Origin: Mycosarcoma maydis
Taxonomy: Eukaryota > Basidiomycota > Ustilaginomycetes > Ustilaginales
Direction: 5' to 3'
DNA: 64,000 bases
Assembly (NCBI RefSeq): GCF_000328475.2
Contig: NC_026479.1
Coordinates: 124,001-188,000 of the forward strand
Shown here: positions 10,968 through 21,575 of the stretch, piece after piece
Position numbering within the stretch: position 1 is the first letter of the stretch
Layout of the letters: every line of letters begins with the position of its first letter
Translations under genes and position numbers: made by a program
The notes under the pieces: generated by a model
What the model saw: only the letters and a program-made list of their open reading frames with translations
Databases searched by the model: none
Told to the model about the DNA's origin: nothing

Positions 10968-12425
10968 CTACGCAGCCATGGAGCGGAAGTCAAAAGAGGA
11001 CCCTTTCGAGCTGCCACTCGGGTAGCTATGCTGCGACGCTGCGGATGCATTGAACGCCCTTGGTGGCGGGAATTGGGTGCTCGGAGTGAACGTCAATGAG
11101 CCGCAAGTAAGTGGTGGGCTTGGGATGCGGCTCGGCTGAGCTGACGACGACGTTGTGGCTGTGTTCGGACGGGCTAGGCTGGAGCTAGCCGACCGAACCG
11201 GTGGGGCTGCTGCGGACCGCGGTGGAGCAGCGCGAGGCATGGAGGCTCGAATCGGCGGTGCTCCCCGACCAGCTGACGCAGCCGCAAGCGGAGCGCCTCC
11301 AGAGTTGGTACGTGAGTGAGCCGAGGGAGGTGGAGGTGGCGGCGGCGGCGGCGCTGCCGATCGGCGCGGTGGTGTGGGAGCTCCAGAGGATGGTGCAGGT
11401 GGAGGCACGCGCACGGTGCGCGATGGTGGCGCCCCAAATCCCGCAGCAGAAGCAATAGCAGGCGGTGTCGGTCGAGGTACAGCCGACGGTCCAGTTGGCG
11501 TTTGCGCAGCTGCTACTGTAGATGCTGCTGCGCTCGGTCTCGCTGTAGCAGGTGGAGGAGGTGGTGGCGGTGGCGGCGCAGTAGCATTCAGACGACCAGC
11601 AGGTGGCGCGGGCGGCGGAGGAGGTGCATCCGGCGCACCGCTCGTTGGTCTTCCAGCAGGCGGCGCAGGAGGCGCAGGCGGCGGAGGTGGCGCTGGAGGT
11701 GCAAGCGTACTTGGTCTACTGGGAGGCGGCGGTGCAGGCGGTGCAGCCCAAGATGTGGTGCTTGGTCGACCAGGCGGAGGTGGCGGCGGAGGCGCGATGG
11801 GTACACTACTCGCAGGTTTAACAGCTGGAGGCGGGGGCGGAGGTGGAGGTGGAGCTCCACTGGGTGCTGCTGCTGCTGGTCTGCTGGGCGGAGGTGGAAC
11901 GCCTCTAGATGGCAAAGAAGGTGCGGCTGCAGATGGCGGAGGAGGCGGTCCTCGGGGCGGCGCAGGTCGCCCCGTAGCCGGCGGAGGAGGCGGTGGCGGA
12001 GCAGCTGGAGATGATGCGGCTGGACGAGAAGGTGGAGCGCCGCCTCCAGGTCGAACAGGCGGTTTGCCGAGACTCGTGTTGACGCTGGAGCCAGCACCGC
12101 TGGGTTTGAGCTTGGGCATGCCGCCCGCAAACAAACCTCCTAGGCCCGGCGGCCCTCCAAGCGCTGGACCACCTCCGCCTGACGATGCATCACCAGAGCG
12201 GATGATGCCGGATGCTCCCCCACCACCACCACCACCACCGCCACTTTTCGGCTCGATCGACGGTGCGGATCGATCATTTGTGACGGCCTCTGTGGATAGG
12301 AAAGAGACGACCACAAGTTCAGGTCTCAGTCAGCCACGCAAGTCTTGAGTCGGTGAATCATACCAATGCAGCTTACTTTTTAGTCCCTTGCCCTTCTGGA
12401 TCGACGCCAGAAGATCGGCGTTCAT
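10968..12425 (-). CDS. VRP1: Verprolin/WIP-like actin regulator, two exons
   Basis: Exon 2 (12289-10968) encodes a Pro-rich protein with many poly-Pro runs and ends at FDFRSMAA. Exon 1 (12425-12377, 49 bases) supplies MNADLLASIQKGKGLK. The intron 12376-12290 (87 bases, GTAAGC donor, CCACAG acceptor) is inferred from the join, which produces a complete WH2 actin-binding motif, LLASIQKGKGLKKAVTNDRS, matching the LLxxIxxGxxLKK-TNDRSAP pattern of verprolin/WIP. Without the intron the frame would lack its WH2 helix. An in-frame TAG lies 18 bases before the ATG, so the protein starts at the WH2 domain, without the poly-Pro leader found in many homologues. Verprolin binds G-actin and WASP at endocytic patches. 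The reverse strand shows a long Gly-rich open frame that is a shadow of the Pro codons. Confidence 0.88.
12290..12376 (-). other. Intron within the verprolin WH2 domain
   Basis: The donor GTAAGC reads from 12376 and the acceptor CCACAG ends at 12290; the intron is 87 bases, phase 1. Splicing joins AAA-A to AG-GCC, giving Lys-Lys-Ala-Val in the WH2 consensus. Confidence 0.85.
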
Positions 12426-14441
12426 CGTGTCACGGTGCTCCTGCTACTCGTCTGCAATCGAAGAAGCGGGGCGAGGCGGCGGTAAGAAGTGGTGAAGGGA
12501 GCGGCTGCTGCGTCTGTGAAAGATCTTAGACAATCCCAAATGCTGTACGTGTTGCGTCTTGATGTGCTGGTGCTTGATCAGCTTGATTTACGGATGGATG
12601 ATGGCGAGAAGCAAGAGATCCGAGGACGGCAACAAGAGCATCTCTGATTTGTGCAGTGTGTTAGGACGAACGCAGGGGCTGTGTTGGCGTGAAGTGGTCA
12701 GTAGAATCACGAATGAAGGCTGCGCGGGTCTTGTGGCCCGTGACACGCCAAACGCCAGGCTCGAGCTCGGTTCCGGACTTGCAAGTGCTGACTGTGGATC
12801 GGGGGCTGTCTCGCGCCGATCGATGAAGGCTCCAAACGTGAAACATCAAACTCCACAGCTGCTTTTTTTTTGAGCTCCGTCGATGTGGGACTAACGCTGT
12901 AACATATAGGAAAATTATTCACGGTTTCGTGTTTCGGGTCTATGGTCAACCTAACCTCAACAGGCGTCTGTTGTATCGTCAGGTCATGTGAGCTCAATCT
13001 CGTAGTCGAAGAGATGAAATCATCAGATCAGTTGTCGAGAATCCCGAATTCAAGAGGCAGCAAGAGGCAGCAAGGGGAACCTAGCGCAGAAAGGCACGAG
13101 GAGGTCAATGTGGGGCAGCAAACGGCACTAGTGGGAGGACGCCGTTCAAACTAGGGTCGCGTGGGGCTTGAGCGTGTTGCAATCGAACCGAGGACCCTGC
13201 GCAAGAAGCGGTTCCAGCTTCAAGCCAGGGCTTGGCTTCGGCAGGCAGGGGTAGAAAACAGCATTCGTAGGGAGCTCGAGAACCGACCATGTCAGCTAAA
13301 CAAACAACGGATTGGTGAAAGGAACAAACCGTCTGCCGAGCTCTAAATTAGCTCGAGACTCGAGCGCGGTTACAGCGCTATGGTTGTGTGTCAAGCAAAG
13401 GGATCATACAAGGTCAAGTGCGATTGTGTTGTCTGACCAGTGGAGTCGTAAGACAACATCAAGAACTGACTGAGACCGCTCGATGGCAGTGAACAGAATA
13501 GAAACTCACTCACGACGACTGTGACAATGTCAGTTGGGAGCCGCACAAGGTCGGTCGAGGCTGACCAGCCTCAGCCTCGTTCCTGCAACAGTCAGATCCG
13601 ATCGATGCACAAGAGCATCTTGTAATGCGACGATCAGACGACGATCTCTGCAATCTCTTGATCGATCGATCGAGCCGACGGGAGCGAGATCGGTGCCAAG
13701 AAACGCGGTCGTAAAGACTATCGCGAGGGCTCTTACGACAAAGGATTGCGGCGACTGAGCGTCAAGTGGGGAGGTCAGTTGCGAAGAGGCAACCCACACG
13801 TCCAAGACAGGGGCTAAATCGAAATCATGGATTGCGGCTGTAAAATGTCGGAAGGCAACCATGTTTCCGATGGAGCAAGTTCAAGATGCATTCAAAAAAA
13901 GTAGCCTGACATCGATCGCTTGCCTCGGCATTTCGCAGAGGATAAGCTTCTCTCGGCTGTTCTAGCTAGGCGAGAGTTTATCGGCATGCAACTGAGATTG
14001 ACGGTAGCCGCAATGAGGATTGGAATCCCGTTGTTGCATAAAGTCGTGATGGTGCGCATGGGGTAGCACCAACATCTACGATAAGTTCACTTAGGGCGAG
14101 CATTGGGTAGGAACGGAGGGGATAGCGGATGTTGCAGACGTCGTAGCGCGTTGAAAATGGGAGCGGAAGTTGAATGTGTAGGACAGGCTGCGGAGCTTGA
14201 CACATCCAGCAGCGTGTAAGGGCTAGGATAGACACTCTCTGAACCAAGTGAATGCAATGCATCCAGAAGTAGCACAGCACACAGCTTGCCAAGTTCGATG
14301 GTCGATCGCGGACATTTACGTGCCGTTGTTGGGCTGAAAAAATCAAAATCTTTGGAGAAGCGCTCTGCTTTGACGAGGTTGACACTCAAGACTTGCGAGC
14401 GTGTTCCAGAGTTGGACAAGAGAACATGTACAGTATGATAC

Positions 14442-14460
14442 CATCGTGAATCACGAATCG
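14442..14460. repeat. Head-to-head heptamer pair
   Basis: ATCGTGAATCACGAATCG is a near-perfect inverted repeat made of one ATTCGTG-type and two CACGAAT-type units. Confidence 0.6.
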
Positions 14461-14526
14461 ATTCTTGTGTTTGCAGCAGCATCCTTCATTCGTGACTCAC
14501 GAGCACCACTCGCAACTGACGTTCAT

Positions 14527-14573
14527 GCTTTACGCTTTACGCTTTACGCTTTACGCTTTGCGCTTTGCGCTTC
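14527..14573 (+). repeat. Seven-base tandem array (CTTTACG / CTTTGCG)
   Basis: About six and a half units of period 7, the first four reading CTTTACG and the last two CTTTGCG. It shares the period, but not the sequence, of the dispersed CACGAAT family and lies about 65 bases from copies of that family. Confidence 0.85.
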
Positions 14574-16170
14574 ACAAGTCACGAGTTGGTTGTTGCCAGA
14601 AAAGGAAAGGCGGCAAGGCAAAATACAAAAGCTGCAGGGCGGCGGATAAAGCGTGAAGGCGACTTTGACTGACTTGCAGTAAGTTATGACTCTCTTGTCG
14701 TGATTTATTTATTTGTAATACTCGTGACTCGTGACTGCTTCACACTAACTTATTGTATAATAAATATTAATACTTTCCAACGCTCTTCGCTCGGCTTTGC
14801 CTAAGCTATATTGATAAGAAATAACTCGTTTTTCACTTTCCTACCTGCCTGTTTGGAAAACAGAAATTGATTGGAATCAAGTTGAGTGACGAGACGAGGG
14901 ATGACATGCAAGTATTCTAGGCGAGACCAACACCTGCCATAATTCGCAAACGCACACGCACACGCACACGCTCCGCTCCTGCCTTGTTTGGCTGCTCAGC
15001 AAGGGACGAAGGGACAAAGAGCTGCGGCGTAGATTCACCATCCAACGTTTCCACGCATACTCGCAACAGAACAGTAACTTCACATGCTAAGCTCGAATCA
15101 GACACTCTACCGCCCACACACATTGTATGCGCAGGCGCCATCAGCGGTTGCTATAAACCAGAGAGCAAGTGACAACCTCTCACGGGTCAGCAACTCAAAT
15201 GTGTTTGCTTGCTTGTGTGTCTTGCGGATGTATGTCGAGTGTACTTGGCTTGTTAGAAGCGCTTCTACACTGACGCTGATGGAGGGCTCGCCCGAGTCGA
15301 GTTGCGCTGTGTAGATGGAACAACGCAAGAGCATCAGGCAAAGAGCGACGTCCATGCACGTCGTCAAGGTTCTGTGATTATCCACCGCCACTTTAAGACG
15401 CCGTGGCAAGCTCGCCCTATTCTTTTCTTCAATGCACTAACCAACTGTGAGAGCTTCGGTGCGGCCTCAAGCAAGCACCGACCTTCGCATCCATCTCTAT
15501 GTTAACTAGCGATCGCAAGGTGCCATGCAACGATTGCAGATCATCGCACAAGGAGGCCACCACCAAGCTCACGCACAAGCGCTCTGTGGCTGCTCTTCCA
15601 ACCTTTTGAGTATGCATCGCGTGCCCTCTTCTTGGCTACTTACCCGCGCTTGATGCACGACATTCGCTTTGTCCCCTCTGACTCTGTCGTCGGCTTGCAT
15701 GCCAAGCAGGCTGCTTTCAACCTCTATCGCCGCCATCCCACACGGTACAGCAAAGTGTTGCGTCCTGAGAGTCTGATCCCAAGTGACCTCGTCTTTGAGC
15801 AAGCTCCTCCTCTTGAGCACAATGCCTGCCAGATCAGCAACCGATAAACTAGGCATGCATAAGCGTTCAGGGACCAACTTCTGCTCCGCTTGTCATGCTT
15901 TCCCTGTCCGACTCGTACTGCCATTCTTGGCAACAACTTCTCCAGTACAATCTCAGCTTGGTTTGTCAGCGCTAGCCTCTTACCTACCTTGTCTCTGCCC
16001 CTGAATAGGACACCTTTTTTTTACCCAGATCCCCGGTTAGGAGAAGTTCGTTCGCCTGTCTTACCTCCTCGTCCGTCATGCGGAGTCTGTTCGGCAATCC
16101 TATCAACTCCGCTTGGTGTGTCTGTACTGACTTTAGCATACAGTTTGCGTGTTCAACCAGTCCCTCAATC

Positions 16171-16178
16171 TTATAAAA
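16171..16178 (+). promoter_or_regulatory. TATA box of the exo-beta-1,3-glucanase gene
   Basis: TTATAAAA lies about 325 bases before the ATG and is followed by a pyrimidine-rich, ATG-poor leader. This is a plausible core promoter for a strongly expressed secreted enzyme; the exact transcription start is not visible. Confidence 0.4.
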
Positions 16179-16500
16179 ACTGCCCCTAGTTTCCACACAT
16201 TCCCCAACCTCGTTCTTCCCTTCCTTTCCTCATCACCTACAGCTTTCAGCTAACCACTATCCTCTCCTCTGCTATCAGACGTATACGCTTCCTCATTCCC
16301 TTCTTATACCCCGATCCCAACTGTTACCCCATTGCAACTGTGCTCTCCTTACATCATCGAGACTTGGTGACACCACATCACACCAAATCGCATCCGGTCG
16401 CTGCTCTCATTAGACTGGGACCACAGCAGTAGCTTGTTCACTCACACAATCACCAAGCCACACGCCCTCACAGTCGCGACAGCAGCATATCCATTCCAAG

Positions 16501-18360
16501 ATGAAGATCACTTCGTTCGGTCTGGCAGCCATTGCGCTCGCCTTGATGGCTGACAACACCGAAGCGCTTCCTGCGATTCGCAACTACAAGGGTGTCTCGC
16601 CATACAAGGCTCGCAACACGGTCAATCCGCGCATGCCAGCTATGAAGGATCCTCGTCAGCTCTCAGGTGCGCGTCGCTTGCGACTCAGCTCCAACGAGCA
16701 GCTCGAAGAGACGTACCTTGATGAACTTCACTATATCCCCGTCAATGGTCCTGAGTCTTCCAGCCAGCAGTTCTGGAACAATGTCCAGCATCGTCTCGAG
16801 TCGGCCATTGACAGACTCGACAAAGCTACCTCGATGCTCGGTGTAGGCAATGCCATCTCACCCTACAAGGCTGCCAACGCCGTCAAGAGCGCTGCCAAGT
16901 CGCTCGGCTTCTCGTTCAGCGTCAACAGCCACGCCAACCAACACAGCTCGTCGCCCGACTTTACCTTTAACTTGAACGTCACCGAGCCCATGTCGTGGGG
17001 TGAAGAGGCGGATCTGTCCGAGGCTACACGCGAGGATGCCGTCATCAACGCACCGAAGGTGCTTCCCAACTTGCCCAAAGACTCGGGTTTCGACTATACC
17101 AACGACAAGGTTCGGGGTGTCAACCTTGGCAACTGGCTCCTCTTTGAGGGCTGGATGGACAGCTCGCTCATGCAAGCGCTCAACGATCACGCCATCAACG
17201 CGCCTTATCCCAACCCTATCATCGATGAATGGACTGCCGGTCTTTACTCGGACCCCGGCTGGGCTGCCTATGTCCTGCAGAAGCACTTCGACGAGTGGAT
17301 GACAGAGGATGACTGGAAGGCGATCAAGGATGCCGGTCTCAACCACGTGCGTATTCCCGTGCCTTACTTCATGTTCAAGGAGGCCGTCGGTCCCAACGCT
17401 CCCTATCTCACCTTGAACCGATTCGCCAAGCTCAAAGAGGGTGTACAGATGGCCAAGAAGTACGGTCTCAAAGTGTGGATCGACCTTCACAGTGTACCCG
17501 GCTCGCAGAACGGCTTTGACAACTCGGGACGCAGCGGTCCCATCAACTGGGCCAACAACCCTGCGTACTACACACAGACCCAGTACGCTTTCAACCGTCT
17601 CGTCACCGAGTTCACTCACTCGGATTACGATGGTGTCGTCACTGCCATTCAAGCGGTCAACGAGCCCAAGGGCAATGTGGTACCTGCTGTGCAAAAGCTG
17701 CTCAACAAGTACTACCCGTGGGCGCGCAACAAGGTTGCCATCCCCGATGGTTGGAACAAGTACTCGAACATGCTGCTAGCGATCCATGATGCCTTCCAGG
17801 GTCTGCAGTACTGGCAGAACTTTTGGACGGGGCGTGCTCGCCATCGTGTTCTGCTTGACACACACCCTTACTTTGTCTACAGCGACTGGGAGCACCAGGC
17901 TACCGATACGCAACGACTTCAGGAGGCGTGCAACCTGGTTTCAAGCTTCGAGACTTCGCAAAAGTACTACCCTTCGATCGCTGGTGAGTGGGGCGTCAAC
18001 GGACCCAACGGTGACCGTGCTGCGGACCGCGACCTGCCGGTTGGACCTGTCAAGTTCCCTCCGGGACCCGACTACCCATACTCGGTCAAATACATGGCGT
18101 TTATGGCGAGGAACTTTAGGACGCAGCAATTTGTCTACGAGCAGGGTGGTGGATGGATCCTGTGGTCGTGGCGCAACGACAACAACCCAGACTGGTCTTA
18201 CAAGACGGGTCTTCAGTACGGCTGGATTCCCAAGGATCTCGACGACCAACCCTACGGCGCCAACCCTTGCTCTTGCATCCCTAGCTTGATCCAGGCTGCT
18301 CAGAACGGTACTGCTCGACAGAGCTGGGCTCAGTACGAGCTGACTGGTGAGATCTACTAA
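16501..18360 (+). CDS. EXG1: Secreted exo-beta-1,3-glucanase, glycoside hydrolase family 5
   Basis: The product is 619 residues with a signal peptide at about 1-22 (MKITSFGLAAIALALMADNTEA). A ~200-residue extension, not found in yeast Exg1 (448 residues), precedes the GH5 barrel. The barrel starts at VRGVNLGNWLLFEGWMDSSL and continues with HVRIPVPYFMF, WIDLHSVPGSQNGFDNSGR, the acid/base motif AVNEPKGN (Glu near residue 387) and the nucleophile motif AGEWGVNG (Glu near residue 495). It ends with the conserved GGWILWSWRNDN. The enzyme removes glucose from beta-1,3-glucan ends during wall remodelling. The extension contains two related segments, VSPYKARNTV and ISPYKAANAV, about 85 residues apart, suggesting an internal duplication. 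No transmembrane anchor is seen. Confidence 0.95.
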   Translation: MKITSFGLAAIALALMADNTEALPAIRNYKGVSPYKARNTVNPRMPAMKDPRQLSGARRLRLSSNEQLEETYLDELHYIPVNGPESSSQQFWNNVQHRLESAIDRLDKATSMLGVGNAISPYKAANAVKSAAKSLGFSFSVNSHANQHSSSPDFTFNLNVTEPMSWGEEADLSEATREDAVINAPKVLPNLPKDSGFDYTNDKVRGVNLGNWLLFEGWMDSSLMQALNDHAINAPYPNPIIDEWTAGLYSDPGWAAYVLQKHFDEWMTEDDWKAIKDAGLNHVRIPVPYFMFKEAVGPNAPYLTLNRFAKLKEGVQMAKKYGLKVWIDLHSVPGSQNGFDNSGRSGPINWANNPAYYTQTQYAFNRLVTEFTHSDYDGVVTAIQAVNEPKGNVVPAVQKLLNKYYPWARNKVAIPDGWNKYSNMLLAIHDAFQGLQYWQNFWTGRARHRVLLDTHPYFVYSDWEHQATDTQRLQEACNLVSSFETSQKYYPSIAGEWGVNGPNGDRAADRDLPVGPVKFPPGPDYPYSVKYMAFMARNFRTQQFVYEQGGGWILWSWRNDNNPDWSYKTGLQYGWIPKDLDDQPYGANPCSCIPSLIQAAQNGTARQSWAQYELTGEIY

Positions 18361-19562
18361 GCAGCCCATCCTTGGCGGATCGGCCGGTGATGCAAGCTTG
18401 CTCGCGGCGGACAGCCAAATCGCTGACGCTTTTCATCGTCGTGGAGAAGGCAGATACCCGAGCTCCCAGCTCCTGCCCTGAGCGCCCACATTGCCGTCCG
18501 ATCCATCCTCGCGCTCTGCCTGCTTCTACGCTTCATGATCGATGGCCGTATCTACAAACTACTTGTGTCCGCCTCTCATGTCCCTTCCCATGTCGCACTG
18601 TGTCTATGCACGACTCTGGAACTTGACCTGTCCTCGCCCGCCAAATTCATATCCCGTTCTGATCGACATCAGCAGCAATGACGTTATCGATGCCTTCCGA
18701 CACGCTCCGCTTGCCATTCTCTGTTCCGTTTTGTTTTTCTCGCATCGCTTTGCACGACCCGTCTCTCTGACCTGTACGCTGGATGGTTGGCTCGAATCAA
18801 TTCTACATATACATAATCTTGGATATCTCGTGTCTCGTGTCTCTGTGTCTCTGTGTCTGTGTCTCTTGCCCTAGGCTGAACATTCACGATGGTGGTTTGT
18901 GCGCCATGTTCCAGTTCGACGTCTGCGCACTTTGCCTGCGCGCTGATCCACTGACAAACTTGACTCCATTGATTGGCTATCCTTGGTTGGCGAAAGATCT
19001 CACTAGCAACTGTGGCAAACCGCATCGACGTGTCACTATGGTTGCAAGCGAGGTAATGACAGATTTGGCGTAAGTTAGCATCCGAGACCGTATCTGACAC
19101 TTGTCGGATTTAGCGAAGGCGCGAAGGCGCGAAGGCACTCAGACTGAGACTAAATTTGGATGGAGTATTTCGGGGAGCGTTGCTCGCTCGGAGCGTTTGC
19201 GTTTGAAAAAGTGAAATTCGCAATCACGAATCACGAATCACAAATCGTGGATCACAGCTGTGGTAGCGCCGCCTTCGTGCATAGCCGCGAATTCACTTGA
19301 ACCCTTTTTTCTGCTGTTCTCCTCTGTCTCGTCTCTCGTCTCATCTCACAATCACAGATATTGCCGCTTACCCTCGACGCCTCCGTCTCGCGTCGCATCC
19401 CGTTCCATCGTGATTTCGTTATAAGCAGGGGTTAGGTCGAGAATTCCCACTCTCTAACGGCCCCTATCTCACGCTTCTACCATCCTCAGTGAAGAGCATC
19501 CCCAAGTGAACATCTGCACAGCGGTACGCATCAACTTTCCCGGTCCAAGAACGCTCATCAAG
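18361..19562. other. Intergenic region with heptamer array
   Basis: This is 1.2 kb without a recognisable gene. It contains a (GTGTCTCT)n-like tract at 18830-18860, a GCGAAGGC tandem at 19110-19135, the heptamer array at 19221-19256 and a TATAAGC box near 19421 that may serve the small peptide frame downstream. Confidence 0.55.
19221..19256. repeat. Tandem CACGAAT heptamer array
   Basis: Units AATCACG, AATCACG, AATCACA, then AATCGTGGATCAC: period-7 copies followed by an inverted unit. Confidence 0.8.
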
Positions 19563-19652
19563 ATGGCCTGCCCCGTCAACCACCCCGCTTTCCACGCTTT
19601 TGTGTTCCTCATCGGCGTCCTGATCATGTTTGGAAAGTACGTCAAGGCGTAA
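19563..19652 (+). CDS. Possible 29-residue membrane microprotein
   Basis: The ATG has a good context (atcaagATGGCC). The peptide begins MACPVNHPAFHAFVFLIGVL and ends FGKYVKA before TAA. It has one hydrophobic segment of about 16 residues followed by a short basic tail, like very small subunits of ER or mitochondrial membrane complexes. A TATAAGC box lies about 140 bases upstream. GTACGT at 19636 could be a splice donor leading to a slightly different C-terminus. I do not recognise the family. Coding status rests on start context, composition and position in an otherwise empty 1.7 kb stretch. Confidence 0.38.
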   Translation: MACPVNHPAFHAFVFLIGVLIMFGKYVKA

Positions 19653-20126
19653 GAGGTTCCTCTGCACCGCATCTATAGCCCACGTCTACCATCAACCATG
19701 AATCACCCTGCGCAAGGTGCGTAGGCCGCCGGCTCGAGCCGCCTAGAACGTCTACACTGGCATCTTGCGCACCCGCGGCACTCTGTGACTGCTGCCTCGT
19801 CATTCGTCCAAAAGGTCGGATACATCCACAGTCCAGTGATCAATGCGCATGGATCTCTCAAGCAAAGGCCTTGGGCCAGCGGCTGAATTCACCGCATATC
19901 TTTCCGTCCCAATCAGGCACCATGGGCACATCCACCATCTTAACCACAACCTAGGTCCACACCTTTCGTCAAAACCGAAGCACGTCACTGCCACCTCCGG
20001 TCACACTCACGAGTCTTGCTGCATTCCATGTCACTCTTTCATACCACTGCATTTTTTATAACATGTACTTTTAATTTTCCCTGTTTATGCACATTCGGTC
20101 ACCATGTTCCTTCCTGTGTGCTTGAT
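19653..20126. other. Intergenic region
   Basis: This 470-base convergent spacer before the methyltransferase stop shows no gene-like or repetitive structure. Confidence 0.6.
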
Positions 20127-21575
20127 TTATGACCAAGAGTACGTCTGCCTGTCCAACCTCCAAACTGCCTTTCTTGTGGTGGCACGACTATCGACCGCGG
20201 TTCCATCCGAGTTTTGGATCCTCAACAGAGCGGTCATGGTGTACGAGCGTTGGTCGTTGACTTTGCAGTGAACACTTCCACAAATTTTCTGACCGCGGTT
20301 GACGGCGAGCGGTTCGGGGAGGAGGAAACGCACTTGTTGCCAATGCGTGGGTTCGGCGTACGGGGAAGTGGTCATGAAGTTGGTATTGGCAGAAATCGTG
20401 GTGGGGTCGATGGTGGGGAGCGCGGTTAGCACTGCGTCCATCGAGGATGGGTTGGATCCGGTTGCTGAAGCTGACGCAGACGCAGATGCAGATTTGATCG
20501 TATTGAGGGCAGCGGCGAGCGACATTGTGTTGGAGTTCGCATCGCCCATAAGGGTATCCGAGTCGTTGGGTGGCGTAGCCGATTGGGAATTGAAATGCAA
20601 ATCGAACCATCCACCCAAGCCATGAACGATTGCGGCGTTGGTGAAAGACCATTCGACAGGCACGGTAAATTCCTGCAACTCGTGCTTGCTGATTGTGGCG
20701 AAATCGATCACGTAGTCACTCGAGACGCTGAGCAAACACTGGGCAGGAAAAACGCCGACGACGGGGCTCGAGAAATTCTCCTCAAACGCCAATGCTGCAA
20801 AGGGGGAGACATCAACACCGTAAAAGTTGGTGTTGAGCCACCATTTGGCTTTGTTGGCCGTGTCGTTCCACAGTTGCTTGTCCTCGAACGGCGCTAAGCA
20901 GATAGTGCCAGCAGAAGGGAACACGGATCCGCCAGGAGCAAGGTATCTGTCGCGAGCATCCAGAAAGCTCTCGCACATGCGTTCGTGCACCAATAACACA
21001 CCCAAACATTCCGAGACAATCGTATCCACTTGACTATGACCCTGCAAGTGCTCCGGTGTCACATCTTCCACCTTGCAATGTACCGGCACCAACCTACCAG
21101 CCAACCAGGCATTCCTGGTCTCTTTCGGATTCGTCGTCCCAAAACTCACGCCTCCCAAGCCGGCATCGCCCGCACCCATCAACTCCAACATCTCCTCTTC
21201 CTTACTCACCTCTTCCGACGGCCTCTGCGTCTTGGAAGCATCCACCACCTTCTGCAGACACTCGACCATATTCGACGCCTCCACAGCAAACACCTTCTTG
21301 GCTCCCGCCTGAGCTGAAAAGAAGCTCAAGATGCCGTTGCCTGCTCCAACGTCCATGACCACCTTGTCTTGGAAATCGCGCGCGTTGTTCAGGATCGCAC
21401 GTTGATACGCCGTGGTTCGCACCGTATCTTGCAACATTTGAGCTTGATGCGAAAGCATGCTGTAATATCCAAAATACGCTTCATCTTTTTGCTCGTAGAT
21501 TTCGGCACGAAGCGCAGAGCTCGATGCACACTCGGATGCGCATGTGGATGTGGATGGGTCCGGTGTCGCCGTCAT
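20127..21575 (-). CDS. Type I protein arginine methyltransferase, CARM1/PRMT4-like
   Basis: The product is 482 residues from the ATG at 21575; the longer open frame begins at GTG and is not used. Seen: YFGYYSMLSHQAQMLQDTVR (residues 34-53), equivalent to the YFxxYx helix; SAM motif I VVMDVGAGNGILS (72-84); the acidic post-I motif VFAVEAS (95-101); the double-E loop SECLGVLLVHERM with Glu189 and Glu198; and the THW loop PTHWQQVRF near the C-terminus. The enzyme would transfer methyl groups from SAM to arginine in histones or RNA-binding proteins. The first active-site helix and THW loop favour the CARM1 branch over PRMT1. Two insertions stand out: about 45 acidic/Gly residues after post-I, and a Ser/Ala-rich loop before THW. 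It is transcribed divergently from the bromodomain gene. Confidence 0.88.
   Translation of the reverse strand: MTATPDPSTSTCASECASSSALRAEIYEQKDEAYFGYYSMLSHQAQMLQDTVRTTAYQRAILNNARDFQDKVVMDVGAGNGILSFFSAQAGAKKVFAVEASNMVECLQKVVDASKTQRPSEEVSKEEEMLELMGAGDAGLGGVSFGTTNPKETRNAWLAGRLVPVHCKVEDVTPEHLQGHSQVDTIVSECLGVLLVHERMCESFLDARDRYLAPGGSVFPSAGTICLAPFEDKQLWNDTANKAKWWLNTNFYGVDVSPFAALAFEENFSSPVVGVFPAQCLLSVSSDYVIDFATISKHELQEFTVPVEWSFTNAAIVHGLGGWFDLHFNSQSATPPNDSDTLMGDANSNTMSLAAALNTIKSASASASASATGSNPSSMDAVLTALPTIDPTTISANTNFMTTSPYAEPTHWQQVRFLLPEPLAVNRGQKICGSVHCKVNDQRSYTMTALLRIQNSDGTAVDSRATTRKAVWRLDRQTYSWS

Larger units (their letters stand above)
12426..16500. other. 4 kb intergenic region
   Basis: I find no convincing gene here. 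The region holds scattered heptamers (12711-12721, 14442-14460, 14484-14497, 14720-14736), a TTTACGC-type array at 14527-14573, an (ACGCAC)n tract at 14950-14970, an A/T-rich stretch near 14700-14870 and, at its 3' end, a long C/T-rich leader ahead of the glucanase. One open, coding-like stretch at 15514-15846 (+) is discussed in the findings. Most other open frames begin at GTG or TTG and overlap one another on both strands. Confidence 0.55.

Noticed and set aside
11374..12348. 324-codon Gly-rich open frame on the plus strand
   Set aside because: It is the exact antisense of the proline-rich verprolin exon; CCN codons read as GGN on the other strand.
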